A stretch of 64,000 bases of DNA from Parasedimentitalea maritima (GCF_005771405.1 NZ_VAUA01000001.1:186001-250000); one strand, 5' to 3'; shown: positions 8,367 to 17,382, numbered from the stretch's first letter. Notes: generated by a model from the letters alone, not told the origin. Translations and numbers: made by a program.

Positions 8367-9251
8367 ATGACAACTCCTGCTGACCAACTGCGTGCCCTTC
8401 TGGCTCAACCTCGCTTGCACACCATGCCCTGTGCCTATGATGCACTCTCAGCCAAGCTGGTTGAGCAGGCCGGATTTCCGCTGACCTTCATGACCGGGTT
8501 TGGGGCTTCGGCCAGTCGCATTGGCGCACCCGACTTGGGTTTGATGAGCTATGGGGAAGTGGTGGATCATGCGCGTAACATTGCTGGCGCGGTGTCGATC
8601 CCAACGATTGGGGATGGCGACACCGGGTATGGCAATGCGATGAATGTGCGGCGCACGGTGGCAGGCATGGCCTCAGCGGGCTGCGCAGCAGTCATGATCG
8701 AAGACCAACTGGCGCCCAAACGCTGCGGCCATACGCCGGGTAAGGCAGTGGTCGGACGAGAGGAGGCCTATGACCGGATCCGCGCCGCAGTGGATGCGCG
8801 CGAAGCAGGGGCGGATATCCTGATCCTGGCTCGCACTGATGCACGTCATGAGCATGGTCTGGCTGAGGCCCTGACACGGGCCCAAAGGTTTCGTGAACTG
8901 GGGGCGGATATTCTATTTGTCGAGGCACCAAGGTCCGAAGCTGAAATGCGCGAGATCTGTGCAGCCACGGATGCCCCCAATATGGCGAATATCGTCGAAG
9001 GCGGCGAAACACCTGATCTGTCGCGCGAGGTGTTGCAGGATATCGGGTATCGCATCGCGGCCTATCCGCTGACGCTGATGTCAGCAGCAATGCGGGCGAT
9101 GGTTCAGACGCTGGAACAGCTGGCGAAAGACCAACCACGCGACGGCTTGATGGATTTTGGAGATTTGCGAAAGCGAATTGGGTTTGATGACTATTACGCA
9201 GCGTCGGAAATCTACACCAGTTCAGCCCGCACTGTGAAAGAGCCGCACTAG
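8367..9251 (+). CDS. Isocitrate lyase/PEP mutase superfamily enzyme (C-C lyase type)
   Basis: 294 residues from ATG 8367; a GTG at 8358 overlapping the dctM stop would add three residues (MIA). The (beta/alpha)8 barrel markers are GDGDTGYGN (82-90), the Mg2+/phosphonate loop, EDQ (112-114) and KRCGH (118-122). The Cys of KRCGH is the general acid of isocitrate and methylisocitrate lyases and is absent from true PEP mutases, so a carbon-carbon lyase is more likely (2-methylisocitrate-, dimethylmalate- or oxaloacetate-type). Being the last gene of a TRAP operon, it probably cleaves the imported acid. The exact substrate cannot be read from sequence. Confidence 0.82.
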   Translation: MTTPADQLRALLAQPRLHTMPCAYDALSAKLVEQAGFPLTFMTGFGASASRIGAPDLGLMSYGEVVDHARNIAGAVSIPTIGDGDTGYGNAMNVRRTVAGMASAGCAAVMIEDQLAPKRCGHTPGKAVVGREEAYDRIRAAVDAREAGADILILARTDARHEHGLAEALTRAQRFRELGADILFVEAPRSEAEMREICAATDAPNMANIVEGGETPDLSREVLQDIGYRIAAYPLTLMSAAMRAMVQTLEQLAKDQPRDGLMDFGDLRKRIGFDDYYAASEIYTSSARTVKEPH

Positions 9252-9356
9252 GTCATTTTCTGGTCGATGACGTAAGGCTGACAGGTTCCAAACGTCTTTC
9301 CGTGGATCGTCCAGCAATGCAATGAATGTATATTCCGGTTCTCGTAACACCGAGCA

Positions 9357-9403
9357 GCATCCGGGATTCCGGATGCCGTGAGTGAGTGCCAGTACATACT
9401 GGC
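9357..9403. repeat. Two short hairpins between the lyase gene and tRNA-Pro
   Basis: GCATCCGG-GATT-CCGGATGC (9357-9376) is a perfect 8-bp stem with a 4-base loop. GCCAGTA-CA-TACTGGC (9388-9403) is a second, smaller palindrome. Neither is followed by a long T-tract. They may end transcription from either side or process the tRNA 3' trailer; the function is inferred. The rest of 9252-9418 shows nothing else. Confidence 0.4.
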
Positions 9404-9418
9404 CTTTGTAGGGAAAAT

Positions 9419-9495
9419 TGGTCGGGCTAAGAAGATTCGAACTTCTGACCCCCTGTACCCAAAACAGGTGCGCTACCAGACTGCGCCATAGCCCG
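9419..9495 (-). tRNA. tRNA-Pro (anticodon UGG)
   Basis: The minus strand folds as a full cloverleaf: acceptor CGGGCTA/TAGCCCG, D-stem GCGC/GCGC with loop GGTA, anticodon stem CCTGT/ACAGG around TTTGGGT (anticodon TGG), T-stem AGAAG/CTTCT around TTCGAAT, discriminator A. The 3' CCA is encoded (9419-9421). UGG reads CCA and, by wobble, other proline codons. Confidence 0.96.
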
Positions 9496-9551
9496 ACCGT
9501 GAGGGCGGAATAGATGCTTCGAAGCGGATATGCAAGCCCAATATCGAGAGT

Positions 9552-10496
9552 TTATTTGTTCGACTTCCGTTTTAGCAGCAGCGAGATATTGACGCCCCCA
9601 GAGGTGTAGCCACGGGTCCGGGTTTGCAGCACCGGGGTATTGCGTGACTGGCCGCCCGAGGCCTCGCGGATGACGATGAAAATACCACTGCCGATAATGA
9701 TTCCCGCTCCCAGAAGGGTGCTGGGATCGATGGCCTCTCCGAACAGAAAAAATCCAAACAGGGTGGCCCAGATGATCTGTGAATATTGCATCGGCGCGAC
9801 GATCGCGGCCTCGCCGAGGGTATAGGCGCTAACCATCAATAGGGTGGCGCAAAAGCCAAATATGGCAACAACTACAAGGCCGCCCAGTGCCGATGCTTCA
9901 AGCGGCACATAAACGAAGGGCAAAGCGATTCCCATCGCCACAAAGGTGGTCATAAGCGGGTAGATCATCAGGACCACCCGGCGTTCATGGGTACCAATCT
10001 TGCGTAAGATCACAGATTGCAGAGCGTTTCCGAATGCGGCCAAAAGCGCTGCGGCATGGCCCCAGCCGAATTCGGTACCGCCGGGACGCAGAACGACCAT
10101 GACACCTATGAACCCAAGAACAACAGCTAACATCCGGGGCAGTCCAACTTGTTCCTTTAGAACAGGAATGGACAGCAGGGTTACTAACAGGGGCGTAACA
10201 AATAATAGAGCATAGGCCTGCGCCAGTGGCAGTTGAGAAAACGCGTAGAAGGCGCTGGCAGGTACCAGGGACACCGCTATAGACCGAAGGGCCATCCACC
10301 AGGGATGCTGCGGCCGCAGGTTGCCGTGTGCCGGATCTCTGATCAACATCAGCGTAACCAGAGGAAACGACAGCAGGCTGCTAAAAAACACCAGCTGAAA
10401 AGGGGACATGCTGGCCCCCAAATATTTGACCACCACGTCGTGGGTCGAGAAAATGGCATAGCCCAGCAGAGCCAGCACAGCAGCTTTCAGGTTCAT
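9552..10496 (-). CDS. EamA/DMT-family permease
   Basis: 314 residues with ten predicted membrane helices in two EamA repeats (roughly residues 5-135 and 145-275). Repeat-end signatures are GFIGVMVVLRPG and GAGIIIGSGIFIVIRE. The C-terminal tail of about 40 residues is polar and basic. Family members export amino acids, metabolites or sugar phosphates across the inner membrane; the substrate here is unknown. It stands alone, 57 bases from tRNA-Pro. Confidence 0.85.
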   Translation of the reverse strand: MNLKAAVLALLGYAIFSTHDVVVKYLGASMSPFQLVFFSSLLSFPLVTLMLIRDPAHGNLRPQHPWWMALRSIAVSLVPASAFYAFSQLPLAQAYALLFVTPLLVTLLSIPVLKEQVGLPRMLAVVLGFIGVMVVLRPGGTEFGWGHAAALLAAFGNALQSVILRKIGTHERRVVLMIYPLMTTFVAMGIALPFVYVPLEASALGGLVVVAIFGFCATLLMVSAYTLGEAAIVAPMQYSQIIWATLFGFFLFGEAIDPSTLLGAGIIIGSGIFIVIREASGGQSRNTPVLQTRTRGYTSGGVNISLLLKRKSNK

Positions 10497-11034
10497 GGGT
10501 CACCAGAATGAAGGTTTTGGAATGTGTTTCTTGGCCATGTATAGCGCTAACATGAACTTGGGAATATGAAATTTTTTGTATAGGTGAAATGATGCTGACC
10601 GAGGTGATTAGTCATCACATGTAGCAAGCCGATCAGGCGAAGGGCCCATGGCTGAGCCAGTGGCGCTAGCCGAGGGAGTAGGAGGCTCAATTGACATAGA
10701 TCTGTTGAGCTGCGCCCAAGTTCCGGCCTCAAACCGTTCCGGCCATTCTATATCCCACAGCATTGCCAGTTTGCGCGCGCGTGGAAGGTAGGCCGCGGCC
10801 GAGCGCTGAATGGATCGAGGTGCGAAGCTGCAAGGTGAATGCATGTAGATTGCTTATTAAGGTGCCGAACACCGATAGAGCACAATCAAGCCCGCTAAAA
10901 GTAATACCGCCAACCTTTCGAAAAAATATTCAAAATAGCGGCCGGTTATATTCCCAACAAACGACAGTTTCATTGGTTGAAATACCGAATACTTCTTTGA
11001 AGAAACATAAGCCTATGGCTGTGCTGCGTCGACA
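10497..11034. other. Gene-poor interval, no gene supported
   Basis: About 540 bases between the DMT permease start and the leuB terminator. Open frames here (78 codons on minus at 10608-10844, 96 codons on plus at 10763-11053) show no recognisable domain, no good ribosome site and overlap each other on opposite strands. The AT-rich part at 10880-11000 contrasts with the rest. It may be a decayed gene or simple spacer. Confidence 0.4.
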
Positions 11035-11074
11035 AGACCCAGCCCTGCGCTGATGAGCAGGCGGGGCTGGGTCT
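11035..11074 (-). terminator. Terminator hairpin downstream of leuB
   Basis: AGACCCAGCCC (11035-11045) pairs perfectly with GGGCTGGGTCT (11064-11074), an 11-bp stem with an 18-base loop, 17 bases past the leuB stop. The T-tract on the minus strand is weak (TTGTC). Confidence 0.6.
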
Positions 11075-11091
11075 GTATTCTTAGTCGACTA

Positions 11092-12195
11092 TTACAGGCT
11101 GGCGTCCAGTGCAGCCAGAACAGCGTCGCCCATTTCACTGGTCGAGACGGGCGTTACGCCCTCTTCGCCCAGCAGGTCAGCAGTGCGGACACCGTCTGCC
11201 AGCACGGCCTCAACAGCGGCCTCTAGGCGGTCAGCCTCGGCGCCTTCGGCAAAGCTGTAGCGCAGGGCCATGGCAAAGCTGAGGATACAGGCGATTGGGT
11301 TGGCCTTGGCCTGACCGGTGATGTCCGGGGCAGAGCCGTGTACGGGCTCGTACATGGCGCGTGGGCGACCATTGTCCATAGGGGCACCAAGCGAGGCAGA
11401 AGGCAGCATGCCCAGTGAACCGGTCAGCATGGCAGCGCAGTCGGACAGGATGTCGCCGAACAGGTTGTCGGTGACGATCACGTCGAACTGTTTCGGTGCG
11501 CGGACGAGCTGCATGGCGCCATTGTCGGCGTACATGTGCGACAGCTCAACCTCGGGGTAGTCAGCGTGCACACGCGTGACAACTTCGCGCCACAGGATGC
11601 CACTCTCCATCACGTTGGCTTTTTCCATCGAGCAGAGTTTCTTGTTCCGCACCATGGCCAGATCAAAAGCAGAACGGGCTGCGCGTTCAATTTCAGACTC
11701 GGTGTAGCGCTGGGTGTTGATGCCGACGCGCTCGTTACCTTCGTTGAAGATGCCGCGGGGTTCGCCAAAATAGACGCCCGAGGTCAGTTCGCGTACGATC
11801 ATGATGTCCAGACCGGCGACGAGTTCCTTCTTCAGCGAGGAGAAATCAGCCAGGGCGTCAAAGCACTGGGCGGGGCGCAGGTTGGAAAACAGATCCATTT
11901 CCTTGCGCAGGCGCAGAAGGCCGCGTTCGGGCTTCACCGAGAAGTCCAGATCGTCGTATTTCGGGCCACCAACAGCACCGAGCAGAACGGCGTCAACTTC
12001 CATGGCTTTGGCCATTGTGTCGTCGTGCAACGGAACACCGTGGGCGTCATAGGCGGCGCCGCCAACAAGGTCGGTGCTGACATCGAACGCCAGGTTCCGC
12101 TTTTCGCCATACCAGTCGATGATCCGGGTGACTTGCGCCATGACTTCGGGGCCAATGCCGTCGCCGGGCAGAATCAGAATCGAAGGGTTGGACAT
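11092..12195 (-). CDS. leuB: 3-isopropylmalate dehydrogenase
   Basis: 367 residues, full family length. GDGIGPE near 11-17 opens the fold; [16 protein letters not shown] near 95-110 and [20 protein letters not shown], followed by [11 protein letters not shown], carry the substrate and Mg2+/NAD+ residues. It converts 3-isopropylmalate to 2-oxoisocaproate with NAD+ in leucine synthesis. The start has AAGGAG 8 bases upstream. leuC and leuD lie 5-7 kb away on the same strand, separated by unrelated genes, an arrangement common in Rhodobacterales. Confidence 0.97.
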   Translation of the reverse strand: MSNPSILILPGDGIGPEVMAQVTRIIDWYGEKRNLAFDVSTDLVGGAAYDAHGVPLHDDTMAKAMEVDAVLLGAVGGPKYDDLDFSVKPERGLLRLRKEMDLFSNLRPAQCFDALADFSSLKKELVAGLDIMIVRELTSGVYFGEPRGIFNEGNERVGINTQRYTESEIERAARSAFDLAMVRNKKLCSMEKANVMESGILWREVVTRVHADYPEVELSHMYADNGAMQLVRAPKQFDVIVTDNLFGDILSDCAAMLTGSLGMLPSASLGAPMDNGRPRAMYEPVHGSAPDITGQAKANPIACILSFAMALRYSFAEGAEADRLEAAVEAVLADGVRTADLLGEEGVTPVSTSEMGDAVLAALDASL

Positions 12196-12278
12196 GCGGA
12201 TACTCCTTGAAATCGGTTGTACCGGAGGTACCCGCTAGGGTCCGCAGGGTCAATAACGCGCGAAGGCCAACGGGGGGG

Positions 12279-13181
12279 CTAGGGCAAAGGTGTAGCCTGT
12301 TGCAGGCCTTTGGCCAGCAGTGACCAGACACGGGTGATCCGAGGGGTTTGCCGCATGGCTTGATGTGCTGCGAGCCAGACTGGTAGTGGGGGGATCTCAA
12401 TTCCCAGATCTAGCTCTCTTACCAGCGGATCTGCGCGACCAACGTTACATTGAGAAAACCCAATGCCGCAGCCAGCCCGGACCAACTGCCAGTAGGTTGC
12501 CTGATTATCGCAGCGTGTCGCAAAATTGCTGCGCTCCATCGACCAGCCAAGTGCGCGGGTGGTGTGCAGGATCAGCTCGTTTGAATCATAACCAACCAGA
12601 TCATGCTCGCGCAATTGGTCGGGTGTATTGGGGGAACCTCTGCGCGACAGGTAGCTCTGTGCGGCAAATATACCCAGCGGTAGGTCGCAAACGTGGCGGG
12701 TTACAATATCGAGTTGGCTGGGCCGGTACATTCTCACCGCGATATCAGCAGCACGAAAAAGCAGGTTTTCGCTGCTGTCAGAGGGGACCAGTTCCAGCTC
12801 GATCAGCGGTTCTTCTTTTCGGATCCCGGCCAGAATTGGCGGCAGCAGGTAATGGGAGGCAAATACACTGGCGGTAATGCGTACCGTTCCTTGCAGTTGT
12901 TGGGACTGCCCCGCAACGTTTAGCGCAATCGCATTCATCTGCGCATTCATCTGTTGCGCCATAGGCAGCAACCGGGTGCCATCAGCGGACAAGCGCAAGC
13001 CGCGGGCATGGCGTTCGAACAACTGACTGCCAAGATCCTGCTCAAGGCTCTGAATATGGCGACCCAAAGTGGGTTGGCTACGGTTTAACCGTCGCGCCGC
13101 ACCGGAAAGCGAGCCTGTTTCCGCGACAGCAAGAAAGCTTTGGATCAACGACCAATCGGGGAGAGGAGATATTTGACTCAT
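12279..13181 (-). CDS. LysR-family transcriptional regulator
   Basis: 300 residues. The N-terminal winged HTH (about 8-67) has SFLAVAETGSLSGAARRLNR and SQPTLGRHIQSLEQDLGSQL, the standard LysR pattern. The remainder is a periplasmic-binding-protein-like effector domain. It is divergent from the SDR gene at 13275, its likely target, with 93 bases between start codons and a small palindrome at its own start. Confidence 0.9.
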   Translation of the reverse strand: MSQISPLPDWSLIQSFLAVAETGSLSGAARRLNRSQPTLGRHIQSLEQDLGSQLFERHARGLRLSADGTRLLPMAQQMNAQMNAIALNVAGQSQQLQGTVRITASVFASHYLLPPILAGIRKEEPLIELELVPSDSSENLLFRAADIAVRMYRPSQLDIVTRHVCDLPLGIFAAQSYLSRRGSPNTPDQLREHDLVGYDSNELILHTTRALGWSMERSNFATRCDNQATYWQLVRAGCGIGFSQCNVGRADPLVRELDLGIEIPPLPVWLAAHQAMRQTPRITRVWSLLAKGLQQATPLP

Positions 13182-13193
13182 TCATTTATGAAT
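13180..13193. promoter_or_regulatory. ATTCAT-TT-ATGAAT palindrome at the LysR start
   Basis: A 14-base inverted repeat with 6-bp arms overlaps the LysR start codon in the divergent LysR/SDR interval. It also fits a T-N11-A pattern (13182/13194). It may serve autoregulation and control of the neighbour; this is inferred from position. Confidence 0.35.
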
Positions 13194-13274
13194 ACATAAC
13201 CTGCACATTTCGGCAATGCCCCTGCGTATATTGAATGGATAATGTGTCACCAATAGTAATTTGGAGACTGAGTT

Positions 13275-14198
13275 ATGACCCGTAGTGTTTTGATACTTGG
13301 CGCGAGTGGCCGATTTGGCCGGGCCTGTTCGACCGCATTTTCTGAAGCAGGCTGGCAGGTCCAGCATTTTGACCGCACCCATGGCAATCTGATGGATGCT
13401 GCATCTGGTGTGCAGGTGATCGTAAACGGGTGGAACCCGGCTTATCCTGACTGGGCGAAACAGGTTCCCGATTTGCATGCGCAGGTCATTGCAGCAGCGC
13501 GGGCGAATGGGGCAACAGTTGTTGTGCCGGGCAATGTTTATGTGTTTGGCGAAGACACGCCCAGCCCCTGGTCGGAAAATACCTCGCATCGCGCGAAAAA
13601 CCCATTGGGTCGCATTCGTGTTGAAATGGAGGCTGCGTATAAACGCTCTGGCGTCTCTACAATTGTGGTGCGGTCAGGTGATTTTCTCGACACTGAGGCC
13701 TCGGGCAATTGGTTTGATCTGATCCTGACCAAGGATTTGGCTAAGGGTCGTTTTACCTATCCGGGGAAAACCGATGTGCCACATGCTTGGGCCTATTTGC
13801 CGGACTTGGCGCGCGCTGTGGTGGGCTTGGTTGAGAAACGTGACGTGTTGCCGGTCTATGCTGATATTCCCTTTTCCGGGTATACGTTGACCGGACAGCA
13901 AATGTTTGACGCGGTGAATCGCGCAGTCGCGCGATCTGTGCAACTGAAGCCTATGTCTTGGTGGCCATTGCAACTGGCACGACCGTTTTGGCCCATGGGT
14001 CGGTGTCTGCTGGAGATGCGCTACCTATGGGATACGGCCCACCGTCTGGATGGGGCCTTGCTTGAGAGCTTATTGCCTGATTTGCCGCAAACCCCACTCG
14101 ATGTCGCGCTTGTGGAGGCTCTGCCCTCAGGGTTGGTTGAGCGCAATGTCCACCCAAACCAGGTGATGACGACTGGACGCAACCCTAGCTTGACCTGA
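13275..14198 (+). CDS. NAD(P)-dependent epimerase/dehydratase-like SDR protein
   Basis: 307 residues. The Rossmann nucleotide-binding motif GASGRFGRA is at residues 9-17 and an atypical extended-SDR core follows (VVPGNVYVFG, then RIRVEME in place of the usual YxxxK). The missing clear Tyr-x-x-x-Lys pair suggests a reductase-like or regulatory member, not a classical epimerase. The gene is divergent from the LysR regulator. Its last 72 bases overlap the 3' end of the convergent EEP gene, an unusually long overlap. Confidence 0.72.
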   Translation: MTRSVLILGASGRFGRACSTAFSEAGWQVQHFDRTHGNLMDAASGVQVIVNGWNPAYPDWAKQVPDLHAQVIAAARANGATVVVPGNVYVFGEDTPSPWSENTSHRAKNPLGRIRVEMEAAYKRSGVSTIVVRSGDFLDTEASGNWFDLILTKDLAKGRFTYPGKTDVPHAWAYLPDLARAVVGLVEKRDVLPVYADIPFSGYTLTGQQMFDAVNRAVARSVQLKPMSWWPLQLARPFWPMGRCLLEMRYLWDTAHRLDGALLESLLPDLPQTPLDVALVEALPSGLVERNVHPNQVMTTGRNPSLT

Positions 14199-15167
14199 AA
14201 CAGGCGGCCAGACCACCCCAGCATCAAGTACCTTCAGGTCTGCAGAGGGTAAAACATAGTCCACCCGCATCCGGCCAGCGTTCTTCCATTGCACAGTGTT
14301 GATGTCTGCTTCGGTGCTGGAGGGACGTGGGTCTTGTAGTCTTGGGTCGGCGAGCAATGACCGAATGGCTTCGCGCCGCCCATCCCCACGGTTTGGGTCC
14401 AGATTGGCGCCACCAGCAATTACAAGGGGCGATCCGGGCACTGCGCCCAGGTCACCGTTGAGCAGTAGTTGCCAAAGGTGGATTTCATCGTGGTTGCGCC
14501 GACCGTTGCGATCTTCGGGCCCGTCAAAGAGAGGAGGTCCAGCCTGAAATGTCAGCAGGTTCAACCGTTCTCCATTAGGCAGGGCCAGTGGCACCACCCA
14601 GTGGCCTGTATTGGAAAGGCGCTGTGCAGCCTGAGCCTGCGCTGATGGAAACGGGGTCCCATCGGGGTGTTGCGGGAGTAGGGCACCGGGCAAATCACGC
14701 CACAGCAGCGAACTGAAGTCCTGCACCAAAGCGTGGCCTATGGGCAGGCGTGACAGTACTGCGATGCCATCTTGGCCAGTAAATGTGCCATAGCCCTGCG
14801 AATCTCGAGGTTCGCCAAACTGGTTATTGCCGTCCAGATCAAGGCCGCTGGCCAGCCCCGAGTTGGGTTGTAGGGCGAGAAAATACGGATAATACGCACC
14901 GTGTTTTTGCAATTGGTTTTGCAGCGCATTCAGCGCCCGGCCTTCATAGTCCCAGTCTATGCCTTGTAGGGCTAGTACGTCTGGATGCGCGCTGGCAATT
15001 GTCTGTACAACTGCGTTGATGTAGGGGTCGTCACCGCGCTCTATGTCACGGAAAAGCAAACCAGGACCGTCGCGGGACAATTCGGTGTTGAAACTGGCAA
15101 TGCGTAGGGTGTCGGCATGGCTTGGCGTGGTAAGTGACAGCAGCAGAAGTGCGGCCAGCCACCTCAT
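14127..15167 (-). CDS. Exported endonuclease/exonuclease/phosphatase-fold protein with altered catalytic motifs
   Basis: 346 residues with a signal peptide (MRWLAALLLLSLTTPSHA). EEP-fold landmarks are RIASFNTEL (22-30), the catalytic-Glu strand here reading LQGID (67-71) where active members have L-Q-E, EDRNGRRNHDEIHLW (218-232), GGANLDP (252-258) where active members have G-D-x-N, and SSRHHLVWVDI near the C-terminus. Two usual acidic catalytic residues are therefore replaced. Its start overlaps the upstream membrane gene by ATGA, so the two are probably co-expressed. It acts outside the cytoplasm; the substrate is unknown. Confidence 0.75.
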   Translation of the reverse strand: MRWLAALLLLSLTTPSHADTLRIASFNTELSRDGPGLLFRDIERGDDPYINAVVQTIASAHPDVLALQGIDWDYEGRALNALQNQLQKHGAYYPYFLALQPNSGLASGLDLDGNNQFGEPRDSQGYGTFTGQDGIAVLSRLPIGHALVQDFSSLLWRDLPGALLPQHPDGTPFPSAQAQAAQRLSNTGHWVVPLALPNGERLNLLTFQAGPPLFDGPEDRNGRRNHDEIHLWQLLLNGDLGAVPGSPLVIAGGANLDPNRGDGRREAIRSLLADPRLQDPRPSSTEADINTVQWKNAGRMRVDYVLPSADLKVLDAGVVWPPVSGQARVASSRHHLVWVDIALNQP

Positions 15168-15997
15168 GCTGTTTGTATTGCCTCAGCGTTTGCATAAGCA
15201 CGGCGGCGCTTCTGTTCGATCAGCTCTGCCACCCGCAACATTGCCATGCCGCGCATCAGCAGGGATGTGGGCAGGAACCCCCATGCGCCGATCATCCAGA
15301 CCAGAGTTTGGGGATGACTTAGGACAGCTGGATCGAACACTGCTGACAGTGCGGATACGGCTGCAGGAATTGCAAAGGGGAGCAATACGCCGAATATCAA
15401 ATTGATCCGGCCATCACGTTGCAGGCGGTGTACGACATCGCCACCAGTGGTTGGATCAAACAACGGCAAGTTTACCCAAACGTTGAAGGCGCCATTGGCG
15501 ACGGGCCAATTGCGGATGTGGATCGTGAAGAAGAAGACCGCAACACTGATCAGTCCGATCACATAGGCAAGGCTCGCTGCGGCCCGGACCATACTCACTG
15601 TTTCGGCTGATGCATGTGGCGGCATAACCAGAGTGACCAGGTGTACCGGTGAATATGAGAAATCGAGCGCGTTACCAAGTTTACTACCCATGCCGTGGAT
15701 AAGGGTTGTGAGGCCCGTAGGCTCAAATGGGTGACGTGCCATCAGGCTCAGAACTCCGATGGTCACCAGCAAGGATATGAACCGCATCCGGTTTAGCGGC
15801 GGTGCTTCGCGAAATTCGATGAAGCTGGGGAAGTTGGAATAGTACTCGGCAAAGGTCAAAATGCCCCCGAGCAGGGCCACTAAGGCCACGATCTCAGCAG
15901 AGTCCGTTGCGAAATTTGGCAGTAGCAATGACGGCATGGCAATAAGAAATGCCACAAGTATACCGCGCATAGCTGCGCCTGTTATGCGTGCTAACAC
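15164..15997 (-). CDS. Hypothetical multi-pass membrane protein
   Basis: 277 residues with about six to seven hydrophobic segments (near 10-30, 35-50, 75-90, 140-160, 205-225 and 240-255). No family recognised. A polar cytoplasmic-type loop lies between helices 2 and 3 (EYYSNFPSFIEFREAPPLNR) and the C-terminus is basic (EQKRRRAYANAE). It overlaps the EEP-fold gene by 4 bases; the pair may form a membrane/periplasm unit. Confidence 0.75.
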   Translation of the reverse strand: MLARITGAAMRGILVAFLIAMPSLLLPNFATDSAEIVALVALLGGILTFAEYYSNFPSFIEFREAPPLNRMRFISLLVTIGVLSLMARHPFEPTGLTTLIHGMGSKLGNALDFSYSPVHLVTLVMPPHASAETVSMVRAAASLAYVIGLISVAVFFFTIHIRNWPVANGAFNVWVNLPLFDPTTGGDVVHRLQRDGRINLIFGVLLPFAIPAAVSALSAVFDPAVLSHPQTLVWMIGAWGFLPTSLLMRGMAMLRVAELIEQKRRRAYANAEAIQTA

Positions 15998-16268
15998 TGT
16001 TCGTTCCCTTCAAACTGGACAGGTCGATACGTTGCCGAGCCTTTGTTCCACTTTGACGCAACCCCGATGGTCTGGGATCGCTGTGCCTCATTTGCGCCCT
16101 ATTTGTGCCTTGTTTCACGATTCCCCTCAAGATCTGAGCAGCAAATCCGCCGTTGGTAGAGTTTATCGTGGGAGTAGTGGTGCGAGAATGCATCATGAAA
16201 ACCCCAGCATCTAGGGGCATTTGGCTTTGTACACTATATGTTGTGGTGATCCTGAGTGTCCCCATAGG
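15998..16268. other. Intergenic interval without a supported gene
   Basis: About 270 bases between the membrane protein start and the hairpin downstream of the HdeD gene. Short frames exist on both strands but lack ribosome sites and recognisable sequence. It presumably contains the promoter of the 15997-14127 gene pair. Confidence 0.4.
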
Positions 16269-16307
16269 GCCTACCGGGCTGTCAGTCGGACTGACGGCCC
16301 GGTAGGC
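16269..16307. terminator. Long perfect hairpin downstream of the HdeD gene
   Basis: GCCTACCGGGC pairs with GCCCGGTAGGC (11 bp) and the stem continues through a T/G wobble into GTCAG/CTGAC, about 17 bp in all with a 5-base loop. It lies 22 bases past the HdeD stop. No T-tract follows on either strand, so it may stabilise the 3' end instead of acting as a classic terminator. Confidence 0.55.
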
Positions 16308-16329
16308 TGTGTGGACTCAATTGGCTGGT

Positions 16330-16851
16330 TCAGTCTCTCTGACTGCGGCTTGAGAGCCCGATGACAATTAGGCTGAACCCGTTCATCATCAATTCGATGC
16401 CCAACATTATGCCCAGAAAAGTCAAAGAGGCGGCTGCAAAATTGGTCCAGATATAGCCGGCCAGCAGTACGGAAATTGCACCAGACAGGATCATTGGCCA
16501 AAAATATACGGTGCTGCGCATCTTCCATGCAAAGATCAATCGGACAATACCGCTAGAGATCAAAAGGATGAGTATTAGCATGGTCAGCGAGATGGCTCCT
16601 TGCAGTGGGTTGAACAGAAAGTTGGTGCCGAGAAAACCCATCAAAAGCCCCATCAGGATGCCAAATATCTTGCTGCCTGTCGATTCGGTGCTGGAAAAGC
16701 CACCGATGACCTGGAACACACCAGACACCATCAACATCGCACCTGTCAGGGTGGTGACTGCCATGGTTGCAATGACGGTATTGCCCAAAACCAGAATGCT
16801 AAAGAACAGTGATAGAGCGCCTAGCAACATCCATTTCACCGAGTCTGACAT
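16330..16851 (-). CDS. HdeD-family membrane protein (DUF308)
   Basis: 173 residues from ATG 16851, preferred over an upstream in-frame ATG because AGGAG lies 8 bases before it and the protein then begins MSDSVKWMLLGALSLFFSIL. Six short hydrophobic helices arranged as repeats, with ISSGIVRLIFAWKM and GIELMMNGFSLIVIG, match the HdeD/DUF308 pattern. In E. coli HdeD is an inner-membrane acid-stress protein; the role in this organism is unknown. Confidence 0.82.
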   Translation of the reverse strand: MSDSVKWMLLGALSLFFSILVLGNTVIATMAVTTLTGAMLMVSGVFQVIGGFSSTESTGSKIFGILMGLLMGFLGTNFLFNPLQGAISLTMLILILLISSGIVRLIFAWKMRSTVYFWPMILSGAISVLLAGYIWTNFAAASLTFLGIMLGIELMMNGFSLIVIGLSSRSQRD

Positions 16852-17076
16852 TATACTTCTCCTGAAAATCAAAAAACTTTTAAACGGACCCTGCATTTCT
16901 ATTGGGATCAAGACCCTGGGTGGGCTGACATTACCCATAGTGGCAGGGGGAAAGCTACCGAAGGTTTTTGCATAACGGCGAAGGTGTTCTGCTTGGCGGT
17001 CGGGCAGGTTCTGTGAATGTGTTAAGGTCGGCCATTCAGCGATTCTGTTTCGCTGTGTTTTTAGGGAGTACGAGTA

Positions 17077-17361
17077 TTGGCTTACGTTACTTTGACCCTT
17101 TGGTCTGCCGAAGAAATGTCAGACGAAATGATCGCTACTGCAAATGAAAAATACGTTCCGCTGGTTATGTCAGTTGGGGCAACAGGTGTGCAAATGGTGC
17201 GCACCGGTGATTTAACTATGTGTGTGATTACCCAGTATACAGATGCTGCAACCGCTGCCGCTGCTCAGGAAAAGATTGCTGAGGTTCGAAAACAGGCTGC
17301 GGGTGAATTTACAATGACCATGGAAGGTGTTCACGCCGGGGAAGTCTTCGCCGGTAGTTGA
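17077..17361 (+). CDS. Small conserved-type hypothetical protein
   Basis: 94 residues starting at TTG 17077 (AGGGAG 8-13 bases upstream; no in-frame ATG fits better). Soluble, one compact alpha/beta pattern: strand VTLTLW, helix, strand GATGVQMVRTGDLTMCVITQ, Ala-rich helix, then strand GEFTMTMEGVHAGEVF. This resembles a ferredoxin-like/ABM-type dimeric barrel, but no family was recognised. A strong terminator follows at once, so it is a single-gene unit. Confidence 0.75.
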   Translation: MAYVTLTLWSAEEMSDEMIATANEKYVPLVMSVGATGVQMVRTGDLTMCVITQYTDAATAAAAQEKIAEVRKQAAGEFTMTMEGVHAGEVFAGS

Positions 17362-17382
17362 TCTTCGTAAAAATGGTACAAA

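Noticed and set aside
10608-10844. 78-codon minus-strand frame in the gene-poor interval
   Set aside because: Low-complexity tail, no family resemblance and a competing plus-strand frame; kept only as part of the interval description.
11535-12210. Long plus-strand frame (about 224 codons) antisense to leuB
   Set aside because: A shadow of the GC-rich leuB frame; no start context or family match.
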